Source: Channallabes apus
Lineage: Eukaryota; Chordata; Actinopteri; Siluriformes; Clariidae
Direction: 5' to 3'
DNA: 64,000 nucleotides
NCBI GenBank assembly: GCA_030522415.1
Contig: CM060107.1
Location: forward strand, 19,228,553 to 19,292,552
The translations under genes and the position numbers were made by a program. Of this stretch, positions 1 to 12,877 are shown one piece after another. Below the pieces are notes generated by a model. It was not told where the DNA came from, searched no databases, and was given only the letters and a program-made list of their open reading frames with translations. Numbering within the stretch: position 1 is the first letter of the stretch; the number at the start of each line of letters is the position of its first letter.

Positions 1-410
1 TCTCCAGCACATCCTACAGACACTTGACGTGAATGAAATCTTGGGAATTTAAAGACAAAGTCAACGCCTTGAATATTTTGTCCTGTTCTTCAAGCCATTC
101 CTGAAAATTTCTTCAGTGTGTTAGAGTGCTGAAAGAGGTCACTGCTATTGGGAATATCTTTGCTATGAAGGGATAGATCCATAGTTTCCTAGCCCAAAGC
201 TCACATTGCCTCCACTGGCTTGCCTTCTTCTCATAGTGCATCCTGGAAACTCTTGCCCAGGTAAGAAACACAGAAGTACCGGGTCATCGTAGGTGCTTTT
301 GGTGGAGAACATGAATTATAGGAACACTGACTGGTCTGCCGCTACAAAGCTCGATATGCACAAAGCTGCAATGTACAGTATCGTGCGTTCTGACATATTT
401 CGATCATATC
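1..410 (-). mobile_element. decayed Tc1-like transposon fragment
   Basis: The stretch resembles the antisense of a common fish Tc1 transposase, including the part that corresponds to the central catalytic region. Many small changes leave no long reading frame. The left edge is cut by the window. The same family seems to recur at 43150-43532 and 61329-62776. Recognition is by memory of the family, not by alignment. The bases from 411 to 587 hold nothing I recognise. Confidence 0.5.
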
Positions 411-589
411 CATCACTAAAATTCACATATTGTACTGTTCTTTAACAAGGTAACATACGTCATAGAGGTCTGAAGCGGAGGTGACATCTACAGTATGTTG
501 AGAATCTCTTGTTGCTGCTTTTGTTACCATGGCAACGATGCTAACATTTTCTTTTTAAGCTCATGAAAATGAATGATCAAATGTAAGTA

Positions 590-2159
590 CAAACCGGATT
601 CCAAAAAAGTTGGGACACTAAACAAATTGTGAATTAAAACTGAATGCAATGAGGGAGATGGCAAATGTCAATATTTTATTCAGAATAGAACATAAATCAC
701 GGAACAAAAGTTTAAACTGAGAAAATGTATCATTTTAAGGGAAAAATATGGTGAATCAAAATGTCATGGTGTCAACAAATCCCAAAAAAGTTCGGACAAG
801 GCCATTTTCACCACTGTGTGGCATCTCCCCTTCTTCTTACAACACTCAACAGACGTCTGGGGACCGAGGAGACCAGTTTCTCAAGTTTAGAAATAGGAAT
901 GCTCTCCCATTCTTGTCTAATACAGGCCTCTAACTGTTCAATCATCTTGGGCCTTCTTTGTCGCACCTTCCTCTTTATGATGCGCCAAATGTTCTCTATA
1001 GGGGAAAGATCTGGACTGCAGACTGGCCATTTCTGTACCCGGATCCTTCTCCTACGCAGCCATAATGTTGTGATTGATGCAGAATGTGGTCTGGCATTAT
1101 CTTGTTGAAAAATGCAGGGTCTTCCCTGAAAGAGATGACTAGATGTTGTTCTAGAACCTGAATATATTTTTCTGCATTGATGGTGCCTTTCCAGACATGC
1201 AAGCTGCCCATGCCACACGCACTCATGCAACCCCATACCATCAGAGATGCAGGCTTCTGAACTGAGCGTTGATAACAACTTGGGTTGTCCTTGTCCTCTT
1301 TGGTCCAGATGACATGGCGTCCCACATTTCCAACAAGAACTTCGAATCGTGACTCGTCTGACCACAGAACAGTATTCCATTTTGCCACACTCCATTTTAA
1401 ATGATCCCTGGCCCAATGAAAACGCCTGTGCTTGTGGATCTTGCTTAGAAATGGCTTCTTCTTTGCACTGTAGGGTTTCAGCTGGCAACGGCGGATGGCA
1501 CGGTGGATTGTGTTCACTGACAATGGTTTCTGGAAGTATTCCTGAGCCCATTCTGTGATTTCCTTTACAGTAGCATTCCTGTTTGTGGTGCAGTGTCGTT
1601 TAAGGGCCCGGAGATCAGGGGCATCCAGTATGGATTTACGCCCTTGACCCTTACGCACAGAGATTGTTCCAGATTCTCTGAATCTTCGGATGATATTATG
1701 CACAGTTGATGATGATAACTGCAAAGTCTTTGCAATTTTTCGCTGGGTAACACCTTTCTGATATTGCTCCACTATCTTTCTGCGCAACATTGTGGGAATT
1801 GGTGATCCTCTACCCATCTTGGCTTCTGAGAGACACTGCCACTCTGAGAAGCTCTTTTTATACCCAATCATGTTGCCAATTAACCTAATTACTGTTAATT
1901 GGTCTTCCAGCTCGTCGTTATGCTCAAATTTACTTTTTCCAGCCTCTTATTGCTACTTGTCCTTGGGATTTGTTGACACCGTGAAATTTGGAATCAACAT
2001 ATTTTTCCTTTAAAATGATACATTTTCTCGGATTAAACTTTTGATCTGCCATCTATGTTCTATTCTGAATAAAATATTGACATTTGCCATCTCCACATCA
2101 TTGCATTCGGTTTTATTCACAATTTTTTTAGTGTTCCAACTTTTTTGGAATCCGGTTTG
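590..2159 (-). mobile_element. Tc1/mariner transposon, 1,570 bp, with long inverted repeats
   Basis: The element is bounded by TA dinucleotides at 588-589 and 2160-2161, the target duplication of Tc1/mariner transposons. Its ends are near-perfect inverted repeats that begin CAAACCGGATTCCAAAAAAG. Similarity between the arms continues for roughly 200 bp (about 590-788 against 1965-2159), including a shared TATTTTATTCAGAATAGAAC segment. A transposase gene lies between the arms on the - strand but is frameshifted, so the copy is probably not autonomous. Confidence 0.92.
808..1871 (-). pseudogene. Tc1 transposase, frameshifted
   Basis: This gene would encode the DD34E transposase that cuts and pastes the surrounding element. 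Reading from 1871 towards 808, the first part has paired helix-turn-helix-type DNA-binding sequence (RRKIVEQYQKGVTQRKIAKT) and the first catalytic aspartate in WSDESRF. The second part is in another frame and carries the second aspartate in QQDNARPH and the glutamate in SPDLSPIENIW, 34 residues later. The frame changes at about 1120-1150. With that exception both halves are long and well preserved, so inactivation looks fairly recent. Confidence 0.88.
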
Positions 2160-2161
2160 TA

Positions 2162-3128
2162 CACATCAGGCAAGTTTTAATTTAAATAACACAGGATAAA
2201 ATCGAAGATTTTAAATTAACTCTCATTTTCACACAAAAGAAACTATATTTGTTGTTTGTGGTCATCCACTTATTGACTAACTGCTAACCGCTAACCCATA
2301 CTTTGTAAGATCTTAAAACAGACATTAGATTTAAGTCCACATTTTAACTTTTATAACACTTAACAGGTTAAAATAATAAACTGCCTTAACTTGTTTATTT
2401 AGATTTTGGGAGAAAATTGCTAGGAGAGAGTGTTTAAAATGGAGCAGCTATTAACAGCTTAGCAAACCTGCTTACTCTGTTTAAAAACCCTGCCAGCATA
2501 GGTCTAGCTTTTAACCCTGCTTTTTCATAGGTCTAGAGTTCCATATGTGTCCTGGTGGTGCAGGACTTTACTGCTCTGTCTCTAACAATCTGTACAAGTT
2601 CTTCATAGCTTTATTAAAACTTCACCCTCATGTACTTGTCAAACTAGATTATATTATACACTATTAGTAGCAAGTCAATGTCTTGTGAAAACACAGATTC
2701 TCTGGTACATCCTGATAACATATTAACCTTAAAGTCACTTTAGAAAAATAGCATCATTCACAGCTTCAGGATGTTATCAAATTACCTGTTTTAGAATTTT
2801 TTAGAAAGCAGTCCGATATGAAATATTACATACAACTCTAGGAACATTTCTACTGTAAATAAAATGTATTTTCTTCACTTAGTATTAAAAAGAGAGAGAG
2901 TTTCATTTTGTTTTTTATGAAGTATTTTTGTATTTGTTTTTATTGTTTTATATATTTGTTCTCTGCCATCCTATATTCATTTAATACTCAACTCATACTG
3001 TAACACAAGTTTGCTGTAGCAAAATACAAAATGACAAATGACCACCCAATTTCTGTGTACATGCCTTGAACCCTTAAGCAAAATGGGTGAAGAGGATGTG
3101 TTTTTCTTATGTTTGTTTGCATGTACAC
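2162..3128. other. AT-rich spacer, nothing recognised
   Basis: No coding potential, inverted repeat or known repeat family was recognised here. The sequence is AT-rich with short homopolymers only. Confidence 0.5.
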
Positions 3129-4655
3129 CAGGGCTTGACATTGGCACCCGCCCACCCGCCAAAGGCGGGTAATAACTTTAGTCTCACTAGCCACTTTGGC
3201 GGGTAGTTTATTCTTTGGTATTGTAACGTCCTTCGGTATAGAAGAAAAAAAAGATCACATAGACAAATGGAGTTGTTAGCGAATGTGCAGTTTACTTATT
3301 TTTTTTCGTCATGCGCATGCCCAGTGACAGATTAAACATGCTTATTTACCTCGTCCCGCTCGACATGCTTACGTGCTTACGTCAGAGTCAGGATGCTGAA
3401 CAGAAAACTTGGAATAGAACTACATGCAAACACTACAAGTATGACAATATATTTTTGTTGTAGTTTTCTCTAACGTCATCCGATATAATAAACGCATTGC
3501 AACGTAATATTACGCGCATGAATGTTATACTCTACACATGTTCACACATGCACACACGCTTTTACTTCCTGTTTGGTGTGTGTGTATCATTTCCTTAAAG
3601 GGCTATTGTTTCTCAACAGGATGAGAATGTTTGTCCTTTTCGCATAGGTTATTTACTGATTATTCATTCATTCATTCATTTTCTATACCGCTTAATCCTG
3701 TGTTCAGGGTCGCGGGGGACCTGGAGCCTATCCCAGGAGACTTTGGGCACTAGGCGGGGTACACCCTGGACAGGGTGCCAATCCATCGCAGGGCACACAC
3801 ACATACACACACTCACACACCCAATCACACACTACGGGCAATTTAGGAACGCCAATTAGCCTAACCTGCATATCTTTGGACTGTGGTAGGAAACCGGAGT
3901 ACCCGGAGGAAACCCACCAAGCACGGGGAGAACATACAAACTCCATGCACACAGAGACGGGAATCGAGCCTGGCCGGGGAATCGAACCCAGACCCTGGAG
4001 GTGCAAGGCGATAGTGCTAACCACTACACCACCGCGCCGCCTATTTACTGATTTTATATATATATATATATATAAAAGTAAAAGTAATCACTATTAAAAT
4101 CTATTTAGATTTCATGTTGAATGATTGAAAATTCATCAATTGATTGAATTACCTCACACTATAAAGAGTCAACACTACAAGATAGACCAGAGTCCATTGT
4201 CCTAACTCAGAATTCTGATATAATAATACATAATGAATAATAATACCTGATAATAGTACACATAATAACACACTAAAATGATAAATGTTCTGAGTTGCTG
4301 TATTTTTAATATCAGAATGAGTTCAATTGTACTGAATCTGTTATTTTTAAATTTCATGTGGTAAGAGGCTTGAATTTAAGTTCAATAAGCAGAATATACT
4401 GTTCATGTTTGCATGTTTTTATATTGGGAGCTATCTTAACAGTGCTGAATACTTGACTACTACTATAGTGATACAGTGTATGCTGTCATTTATAAGTAAA
4501 TCTAGATATAACATACATTAACGTATCATGGTGAAGAAAAAACTGTGATTTTCTGGTAACAAAATTGTGGCTAGTAAAAAGGCTGAATGGCGAGTGACTC
4601 CGGAAATCCACTAGCCACATTGGCCAGTGAGCAAAAAAGTTAATGTCAAGCCCTG
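3129..4655. mobile_element. non-autonomous hAT-like element
   Basis: The two ends are inverted repeats beginning CAGGGCTTGACATT. Just outside them are the 8-bp words ATGTACAC (3121-3128) and ATACACAC (4656-4663), which match at 6 of 8 positions, as expected for an aged 8-bp hAT target duplication. Subterminal words such as ACTAGCCAC occur near both ends. No transposase frame is present, and a SINE has inserted at 3662-4041. The class call is an inference from termini and duplication length. Confidence 0.65.
3662..4041 (-). mobile_element. tRNA-derived SINE with (GAAT)n tail, full length
   Basis: A 12-bp duplication TATTTACTGATT flanks the insertion (3650-3661 and 4042-4053). Read on the - strand, the right end is a tRNA-like head with an A-box-like GTGTAGTGGTTAGCAC and a B-box-like GGGTTCGATTCCC. 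The left end is a (GAAT)n tail. Tail-only copies of the same family occur at 21916, 31754 and 40782. Long frames across it are not real genes. Confidence 0.88.
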
Positions 4656-4777
4656 ATACACACATAATAGAAACCCAGATGACAGTACAAAATGACCCAA
4701 AAGTGATAACTGATCCCCCTAAAATTTTTAAAACAAATTGTGTTGCAGTAGCTCTTCTGTGGGATTGGACCAGACAG

Positions 4778-4907
4778 GGGTGCGTTTCCCAAAAGCATCG
4801 TTAGCCAACTATGGTGTCTTAATTTCAATTTATCATGGACACAAAACAAGACCTGGTGTTTTATAGAAGCTCTGAGCAGTTCTCTAGTCAAAACAATTTG
4901 GGTCACT
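4778..4907. mobile_element. detached end of a Harbinger-like element
   Basis: The first ~30 bases repeat the left terminus of the element at 4911 (GGGTGCGTTTCCCAAAAGCA) and are preceded by CAG, like that element. No matching right end was found, so this looks like a truncated or fused relative. Confidence 0.55.
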
Positions 4908-4910
4908 CAG

Positions 4911-5790
4911 GGGTGCGTTTCCCAAAAGCATCGTTAGACAACTGTGGTCGCAAGTTCCGTCGTTACCAACATAGTTCAACAATTCTGTGTTTCTCGAAAC
5001 CATAGTTCAAACGAACATTCGCAAACAGCGTCGCAAACTTACGTGGTTGGAACTACAGCCTTCGACCTGTGGTTAGAAGCAGAGTTCCTCACCGCGGCTG
5101 GGTGTGTTCTATTCACAGTTAACGACCCTACGCCCTATTAGTTTCTAAAAAAAAATTCCCAACCACTTTGAGCGATCTGGAAAACTTAATGTTTTGGTGC
5201 TCAGATATTGGGTTATTCATTTTTCAGTTATTTTGATTACAAATTAACTTTGAAACGATATAACAGCGGTACCATCGCAATTATTCTCCCTTCGAAGTGC
5301 CCTACGGAAGCATTATTTATGCCGGTTGGAACACAGCCTTGGTTTCGTTTGTGCGAAGAAAATGTGAGTTTTCAAGTGAGTATCTTTGTTAAAACACACA
5401 TTTGTAGTAGGATGTTAGAGGTTTTCACTTATAATGAATGTTATCTGTACTGTTCACGTATTCAACATATACAATGCATAAAGTGTTAAGCACTAAGAAA
5501 ATGTCAAATTTATACACTACCTATTTAAAATATTACTCAATATATATTCAATGAATGTACCCAAATAAATCAACAACGATGGTATAAACAATGTGGTTTT
5601 GTGTTGTGCTCTCAGACACAACCCTCTCATTTTATCCGAGCTTGGGACCGGCACTGCATCCAGTGGCTGGGGGGTTCAGGCACTGGCTGGGAATCGAACC
5701 CAGGACTTCTGCATGGCAGGCAAAGCACCTACCACTTAGCCACCAGTGTCCTTTCTTGGAAGTAGAATATGGACTATTCATAGGTTTATA

Positions 5791-5824
<34 letters not shown>

Positions 5825-6545
5825 TTTTTAAAGGCACTTACAGTACATATATAAAAAACATTATTTTACTATATTACAAAAGAGTATGTTTGGACATCAA
5901 ATAGTAAATTTTATTTTGTAATTTTTAGTGCAATTTCCTTCCAATTTCTTTTGTAACTGTGTATTGTTTCCCACCACCTCCAAAATAACTGCAAGCTTTT
6001 TTTTTTTTTTTTTAGAAACTTGTGGCTTTCGTGTCATTTTTTCAAGTCACCTCTCATTAAACCATGGCTGTATTTCAAAAGGACTTAAATAGGAAATGAT
6101 CTTGAGCAAAATAGGTAACAGGTGTTCACAACACAATCCCAGCATTTTCAAAAATCCATAATCCCTTTTTATTTTAATTGTACTGATGTATCAATACCAA
6201 ATAAAAAATTAGTTCAAATGAAATATTGAAAAATGAACAATGTTGTGTTTGTGAGGTTATTACACTATTTCTACGTTACGTCACTGCGAAAGCGCATTGA
6301 ATGCGAGCTGAAGAGAAAAAAAAGCACACTTTACAGTAGGTGGCGATATGTGCCTTTGGCACTACTACGCCATTGTATCGAAGAAGAAGAACGACAGCTT
6401 AACCAACATTCTCCTAACCATGGAAGTGCGACACAGGTACTATGGTTTTGGGAAACAGTCGTGACTAGTTAGTTATTTTCTTCAACGCTGCATCGTTCGA
6501 CGGTGGTTAAGCAAAGAGCTACATCGTTGTACGGGAAACGCACCC
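4911..6545. mobile_element. PIF/Harbinger-like element, apparently non-coding
   Basis: The element runs between 13-bp inverted termini GGGTGCGTTTCCC and carries CAG on both sides (4908-4910 and 6546-6548). A 3-bp CWG duplication is typical of PIF/Harbinger transposons. Small inverted words around ATCGTT recur near both ends. I recognise no transposase in it. A tRNA-like SINE fragment and a TA/T-rich tract lie inside. Confidence 0.6.
5640..5755 (-). mobile_element. tRNA-derived SINE fragment
   Basis: On the - strand the segment has an A-box-like TGGCTAAGTGGTAGGTGC and a B-box-like GGGTTCGATTCCC spaced like a tRNA internal promoter. It lacks a clear cloverleaf, so it is read as SINE-derived and not as a tRNA gene. 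Confidence 0.55.
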
Positions 6546-6548
6546 CAG

Positions 6549-8477
6549 ATCTGTATGCTTGTCCATTTGTCCTACACAATACTTTCAATAGCTGACTGGT
6601 CATTTTATCCCTAATATATGACCACCTTTGACAATTATTCATTGTTATTCAACTGTCAGTAGTTTTAATCTTGTGATAGATGGTTCCTTACATATCATCC
6701 AAAGTATTAAGAAAAGATTCAGTAGCTGTTTACCTGAAGTCAATTTTGAATGTAGCATATCTAATGGATTTTATATAATATTGCTGCTGCTTATGCATAA
6801 CATTGTCTGCAATTATTCAATCTTTTGAAAAAGGTGATTATGTAAGAAAAAAAAACTGGAAACTGGAAGTCAACAATGGAACACTAAAACTTGGAATTTG
6901 AAACCTGAAACTTGAACTTAAAACTAAAATGGTATGCCAAATGTGCTTCTATTATAGGTTTAATGATGGGAACCCAGTCCAATAGATCACTGGAAAGAAG
7001 ATAATATATTATGATATAGTTTTGAAGTTGTGATTATGGCATGAACCACAACACATACATAACACATTCTTACTATGAACAAATGAATAAATGAATCAGT
7101 ATCCAGTTATCTTCTTTTTCATACTTAGTTATTAATAATATGTACTAATATGTAACTTCTTAATCATTGCAGTTTCAGTGTAAATCTTACCTAATATTAT
7201 TTCCTTACATCTTGATTCTTTAGTCAGGAGCATTTTATAAGATAGAAAGACGATAGAAGGAAAATAGAGGTCAAACCTACAGTATAAATAAATAGGGTTA
7301 ATGCTCTTTTTTTTTTTTGATGACACTTTAGACACTTTTTTCTGGCTTGCAACAGAAAAAGGAAGAAAACTATCTTAGTCTTAGATTTTCTATCTGCCAT
7401 TGTCAGAGTATGAATTCAAGCTGCAGATGAAAGGTATGTTAGCTAAAAGATTTAAAATATCCAGTTATTATAAATGTTCAGTATTTACACATACTTACAT
7501 ACTTGACTATATACTGTATAGCAGGAAATATCATAGAAACTGTTAAATGCATATAAAACCATGGTCTCATTTCAGTTTAGCTCCAAAACCTTTTGTCTTC
7601 AGGTAAAATATCACATGACCTTGCGAAGAGGTCTATCACACCTTTCTGGACATCCTGGAACATTAAAGTACAGATATAGCCACTACACAACCGTTAATAT
7701 TTTCAAAAGCCTTATTATCAACAGCATTGGTGCAATATGTGAGAGAAAATGTCATTCAAAAGACATCAGGAGCACAAAGCAATGAAAAAAGTTCAGCTTT
7801 GTGAGCAATAAAGAATAAAGACAAAGATAAGTAGACGTTATTGTCGTTGTAGTGATATAACAAAATTTTGCATGTCTGCATGCATGCATGTCTTGCTAAT
7901 CCTTAGTGGCAGTGTTGTAAAAAAATTTAACAAATCTTCTGGTACAAAGATTCATTTTGGAATATAGATGTGCATCAGTTTTTACTTTTCAGTTAATTTT
8001 ATTTTCAGCTTCATATAATGTACATTGCAGAAAAACAGTAAGAAACTGATTTTTTTTTTTTGTTTGTTTGTTTGTTTTTTACATTAGGTTTGTTCAGGTA
8101 TGAGTCTACAATTCCTGCTCTGGAGGGGTCTAAGTTTGAAACTTTTTTAACTTCTCTTTATCTGTAGTACCAGACCAGTAAATGAATCTCAATCTGTCAG
8201 AGAAAACTGTAATAATAAATGGCTTGTATATCTTTTTTGTACGATACTGGTTCAAATTAATTAAAACTAAAGATGCTGACGGAACTCTATGCAGAAAGAA
8301 CTGAATCATCTGGGCAAAATTAAAAATAAAAGAGACTCTAAAAAAACAAAGTGCAATGCTGATGTATAAACATAAAAATCTGTTGCATTCAAGTTTAATC
8401 AGAACTCACAGGTTTTTACAATATTCAACAATATGATGCAGGTGGAAGGTAAATGCATGCTCGGTGTGTGGTGTGGC

Positions 8478-8537
<60 letters not shown>

Positions 8538-9639
8538 TCACACACATGCACACACAGACTCCCTAAGTGAGAATAGCTATGACATTTAATTACTGGTCTC
8601 TTCTCTAGGTCTTGTTCTCTAAATTTGTCACACTGCATCCAGCTTCCCATCTCTCCCTCTCTCTCTCTCTAGCACATAATATATACACTTCACAATAATG
8701 CAGACTTTAATAACAATCTTTGGAAGGCTTTTAAATGCACAGGTGGAGGAAATATCATACATTTATTAGAATTCTTCCCAACAAGTTTTAGAAAACTCAT
8801 GATTTTTCTTACCTACAAATGATTTTAATCAACCCCTTGAAGAAAAAAAGTTATTAATATCAAACTGTATCAGAATGTCATAACATAATTTATTAGACTT
8901 AAACGGGTTACTTAACTTACTGATGGAATCAGTTATGAAATGTTCATTTTAAAACACTCCCTATGGCATTTTTAAATGTAAGGTTTAGCAGCATATTGTA
9001 AATGTTTGGATTACAGAAATTTTAGATTTTGAATAGGCCTAACAAAGACTTTTGGGGGGCTTTATTCCTATTTTATATAGGTGATTTAATCAGAGAGTTT
9101 AGGGGCAAAAGATTTGGTAAGTTCAAATTCTTTATGAGCCATCATTTGTATACATAATTTGAAGCAATCCAACAGAAACAATAAAAAAAAACAGTATAAA
9201 CCCAGTTTATGATATGTTCAAGCACTTGGAATTAAGAGACATACTATATGACTGTGACAGGAAACACCTTATAACATAGACTGTGGTGCCCTCTGGTTAT
9301 AGACTCAAATTCTATTTTGTCTAAAATAAGAATTTTTTTTTTTTTTTGTATATAAAGCTTTGACTATTGTATTGTTTTGCATTTCTCACTTTCTTTATTT
9401 TTGTGTGTTGATTCCCCATCTTCTCAGTCAGGTAGATTACATTAAACTTTATATCCTCATAATAAACATGTGTTTGTTTGCATGAGCTACAGTATTACTT
9501 ATCATGTTTAATTCATATTCTGCCTTCACTATTGTTTAGAAAGTAGGGGTTTAAAACCTTATATCATATGAGCCTTTATATTTAATTCTGCATCTCCCCT
9601 GTCTCTCACTATAGCATATATGTGTCTTTCTTCTTCTTC
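6549..9639. other. intergenic AT-rich DNA
   Basis: No gene is supported here. The stretch holds homopolymer runs and a CT/CA microsatellite at 8479-8557. The small open frames have no recognisable similarity. Confidence 0.5.
8479..8557. repeat. compound (CT)n(CA)n microsatellite
   Basis: A (CT)n tract with one interruption passes directly into a (CA)n tract. A second short (CT)n tract is at about 8653-8670. Confidence 0.95.
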
Positions 9640-10160
9640 TGTGGATGGGATTGTGTTCTTTGCGTTTCACGTAGCTCTTTAGTAAACTTGGAGAAATTGA
9701 TAACACGGCAGACAAGCGCAATAAAAACGGCGCCCGCGGCCCACCACCCGCAAACTCCCATTATGTAAATCCGGGGGGTCATTTCTGAGACAAATCGTTC
9801 ACTTTTATTCCTTTATTTTTTTTTCCATTTTATACGGCTCCCTTTCTCCGGAGAATAGAGCATTTAATGTGTCTGCGCAATGATTGATATAATCTTGAAT
9901 AATTTGCCGACGTTTAAGACTCTTAGAACACCCGGCACAGATTTTTTTTTCCTGATTAACTTCTCTTTACGCAAATTGTGAAAAATATCGCTAATACAAA
10001 AAATAAGGCTTTAGTGCAAAACTGTTATTAATAGGGGTCTAGGTCAGATATTAAAACAGCCATTATGGTGCAGCCTGCATGTCTGAAAATAAAGCTGTGC
10101 CCTTCGGCTGAGCTATAGCCTGTGAACGCATTTTGATTTACCTAACTCCGTAAAACTCAC
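9640..10160. promoter_or_regulatory. candidate conserved regulatory block upstream of tlx
   Basis: About 2.7-3.2 kb upstream of the tlx start, the base composition changes from AT-rich spacer to mixed, complex, non-repetitive sequence with CpGs. It contains TGATTGAT at about 9882, the kind of site bound by PBX/MEIS homeodomain partners, and further TAAT cores. No long frame accounts for it. This is an inference from composition only. Confidence 0.3.
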
Positions 10161-10759
10161 AAATATCACACACACACACACACACACACTGTGGTCATTT
10201 TTGTAGGGAAGAAGAACGTTTCATTTTATTCCCCTCACCAGGCAAACACGCGTATTTAAAATATAAACAGTACTGTGTAAAAATAATAAACAAGGTATTA
10301 AAATACACTTTAATAATCGTTTTACGTCGTGCATCCAAACCACATATCTTTTAGTACAGCAAAACAATATGCAAATAACTCATCAGACAAAAAAATGAAT
10401 ACCAGTTCACACAAATCTCAAAAACCCTCGCGTTTCTCACTAGGAGGGAAAGGCATATGGCATAGAAATTAGCCAAGAGAGCATGTCGGGAGTCGGGCCG
10501 CCCTGCCAGAGAGTCTGCTGGATCACCGCTCATGTGCTGCTCTCCAAAAATCATTCACGGCTCAGACCCGCTCAATACCAAACCATAGAAATACATGTGA
10601 GAGGTCAGACACACAGTGACACTGAGCCACGGAACTGACACGCGTTAAACGGCAAATGATTAAAATTTTATTATATAGTGTATAAGACAAATACGATATT
10701 GTGTAACATTAGATATACTAAGGCTGATTATTTTCAAATTGTCCTAAGTTCAAATTCTC

Positions 10760-10798
<39 letters not shown>

Positions 10799-12540
10799 AA
10801 GAATTTTGGAGAAATTCTTACATTTGTAAAATTGGTCAATACTTTTATACCTGTTTTTAATGTTTCTCCACGAGCTTATAGGAACCCTTTGGGTAGCAGA
10901 AATTGGACAAAATTATAAAATCTGCAAGTAAAACTTTTTTAAACTTTTCTTACAATAAATCTTGTAAAACATGTAATAACACGTATTTTCACTTTCATGA
11001 AGTTTTACTTATCTTTTATTTTTATTTTGTTATTTTTATCTTTTGTTACTTTCGGCTCCATTTGAGATCCTATAATATCCTCAATATCATACATTTAAAT
11101 GAACATTAGTGGAATTTACTATAGGGGAATTACATACATTCTCCTATTTACATAGGGGGGGAAAATAATAATTATTATTATTGTTGTTGTTGTTGTTTTT
11201 GTTAATGAGTTCTGATTTGCATATTAACGCCATCAAGAGGGTTATCTAACATCCAGTTGGTCATAGCCTATATGTTAACATGTTCTTTTAGGCAACCAAC
11301 AGGGCTGGCAAATAATATAAAATAAACCCATTTGTTAACTCTTACCTATTGTTCATGTATCATCAGAGACTTAGCATGTTAAAAGCCGACCGTATTTAAA
11401 ATAACAGTACTTATATGATGTGGGTGGCTGTTTAGCAACAGTTGATATGATACCTACTGCTGAGTGAAAATCGTGACTTTTTTTAGAGGGGGCGTGGCAA
11501 GGGGGTCACAAAGAGAATTGCCAGGTTACTACGTACCAATTAGTCAACAGACGTTATAGGTGTCTATCCACCAACTTTTTGGAAATTACTCATTCATATT
11601 TTGCTAGTGGATATTGTGATATGTCATGCTTTTGTCACAAATGTTATTAAATATTTTAAACTGATTAACTAATGAACTCACCTTAAAAATAAAACTATTA
11701 AGGATTATCTTAAGGACTCTTGTGATTTCCTTCTGGAGGAAACCCTTAAGACTTAAAGACTTTGTGAGTGAAAAGCTTGAAACTTCTTGGGAAGGATCTT
11801 TTTTTGGAAGCTAAACTCCGTTGGGGAAAAATCTTAGTACGTAATAAACATAAACATAATATTTAATGCGAGCTGCCTAAGTAAATGTCCATATACGATG
11901 AGTGTCCTCCTCCTTTCCTTTCTGGAGAAGATTTGAAAAGGAACACCGGAGTGAAGAAAATTAGAGTAAAATGTTGCTTGCATTTTAGAATTTCTTTCTG
12001 CTGACCAACGCTGGCCCACATGCACCCTTTAATGATGTCCTGCAATGTACTGTTGCAGAGTGTGCACTGAGTAACCGAGCATGTGTCAAAAAAGCAAAAC
12101 AACCATTGCCAAATATGACATTAATCGATTGTTTTGGTGCATGCAGCTATAGATGACTGAAACGAGCGTTTAATAGTTACTTCTGTTTTTACGTGAGAAT
12201 CGATAAAAGCGTAATGGATCACATTTATTTTGGAGAGAAGTAGTTGGGCAGCTAAGTGCACTCTGTAGGACAGTGTATTCGGGCCAATATTACAGATGCC
12301 TGAAAAAAGTCGTATAACTGATTTTAATTCTATAAAATTAAACGGTAATTAGTTATGTTTAATAAATAAAATGAATTATGTTTAATAAATAATACATACA
12401 ATAAATACATTTGCTAGATTAATTCTCTCTGTGTGCGACAAATGTGCAAAAATGTATACAATATATACAATATGTAGTTGTATGCGTAAATGTGTATGTG
12501 AAGAATATTGATTATCGATATAGGACACTGTTTGACATCG
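10161..12540. other. intergenic DNA upstream of tlx
   Basis: It contains a (CA)n tract at 10167-10189, a (TTA)n tract at 10761-10797 and a short (TTG)n tract near 11180. Nothing else was recognised. The open frames near 11834-12102 show no known similarity. Confidence 0.5.
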
Positions 12541-12589
12541 CGCTCAGCTCTACATGGGGCATAAATCTATTTTTGTCAGCTGAGGTTAA

Positions 12590-12626
12590 CCAATAGAGGG
12601 GCGAGGGTTTTACGTATTCGACCAAT
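12590..12626 (+). promoter_or_regulatory. paired CCAAT boxes before tlx exon 1
   Basis: Two CCAAT words (12590-12594 and 12622-12626) lie 32 bp apart, about 250-290 bp before the chosen tlx start codon, at the edge of a CpG-richer segment. They are plausible proximal promoter elements; no TATA box is clear. Confidence 0.4.
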
Positions 12627-12877
12627 CAAAACACTACTTTGTGACTTTGGCATAACGCGAGAGGAAAATGCGACAGTTTGACAGGAATAAGCCCATCCGA
12701 GGAGGGTTCAGTACAGATGTGACGGAATATGTCGGAATTTCAGAAACAGAACAGAAAGAAAAGCACAAGAGAAACGAAAATGGACAGAGAGACTCAGAAA
12801 ATGATTTCATTTGCGTTGCGTTTTGCGTGATTTGCGTTTATTTCCTCTACCCCCGCTCGGGCTGTAAACGGGGAATA

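Noticed and set aside
3999..4041. Possible tRNA gene on the - strand
   Set aside because: Box A and B words are present, but the sequence sits at the head of a SINE with target duplication and has no full cloverleaf.
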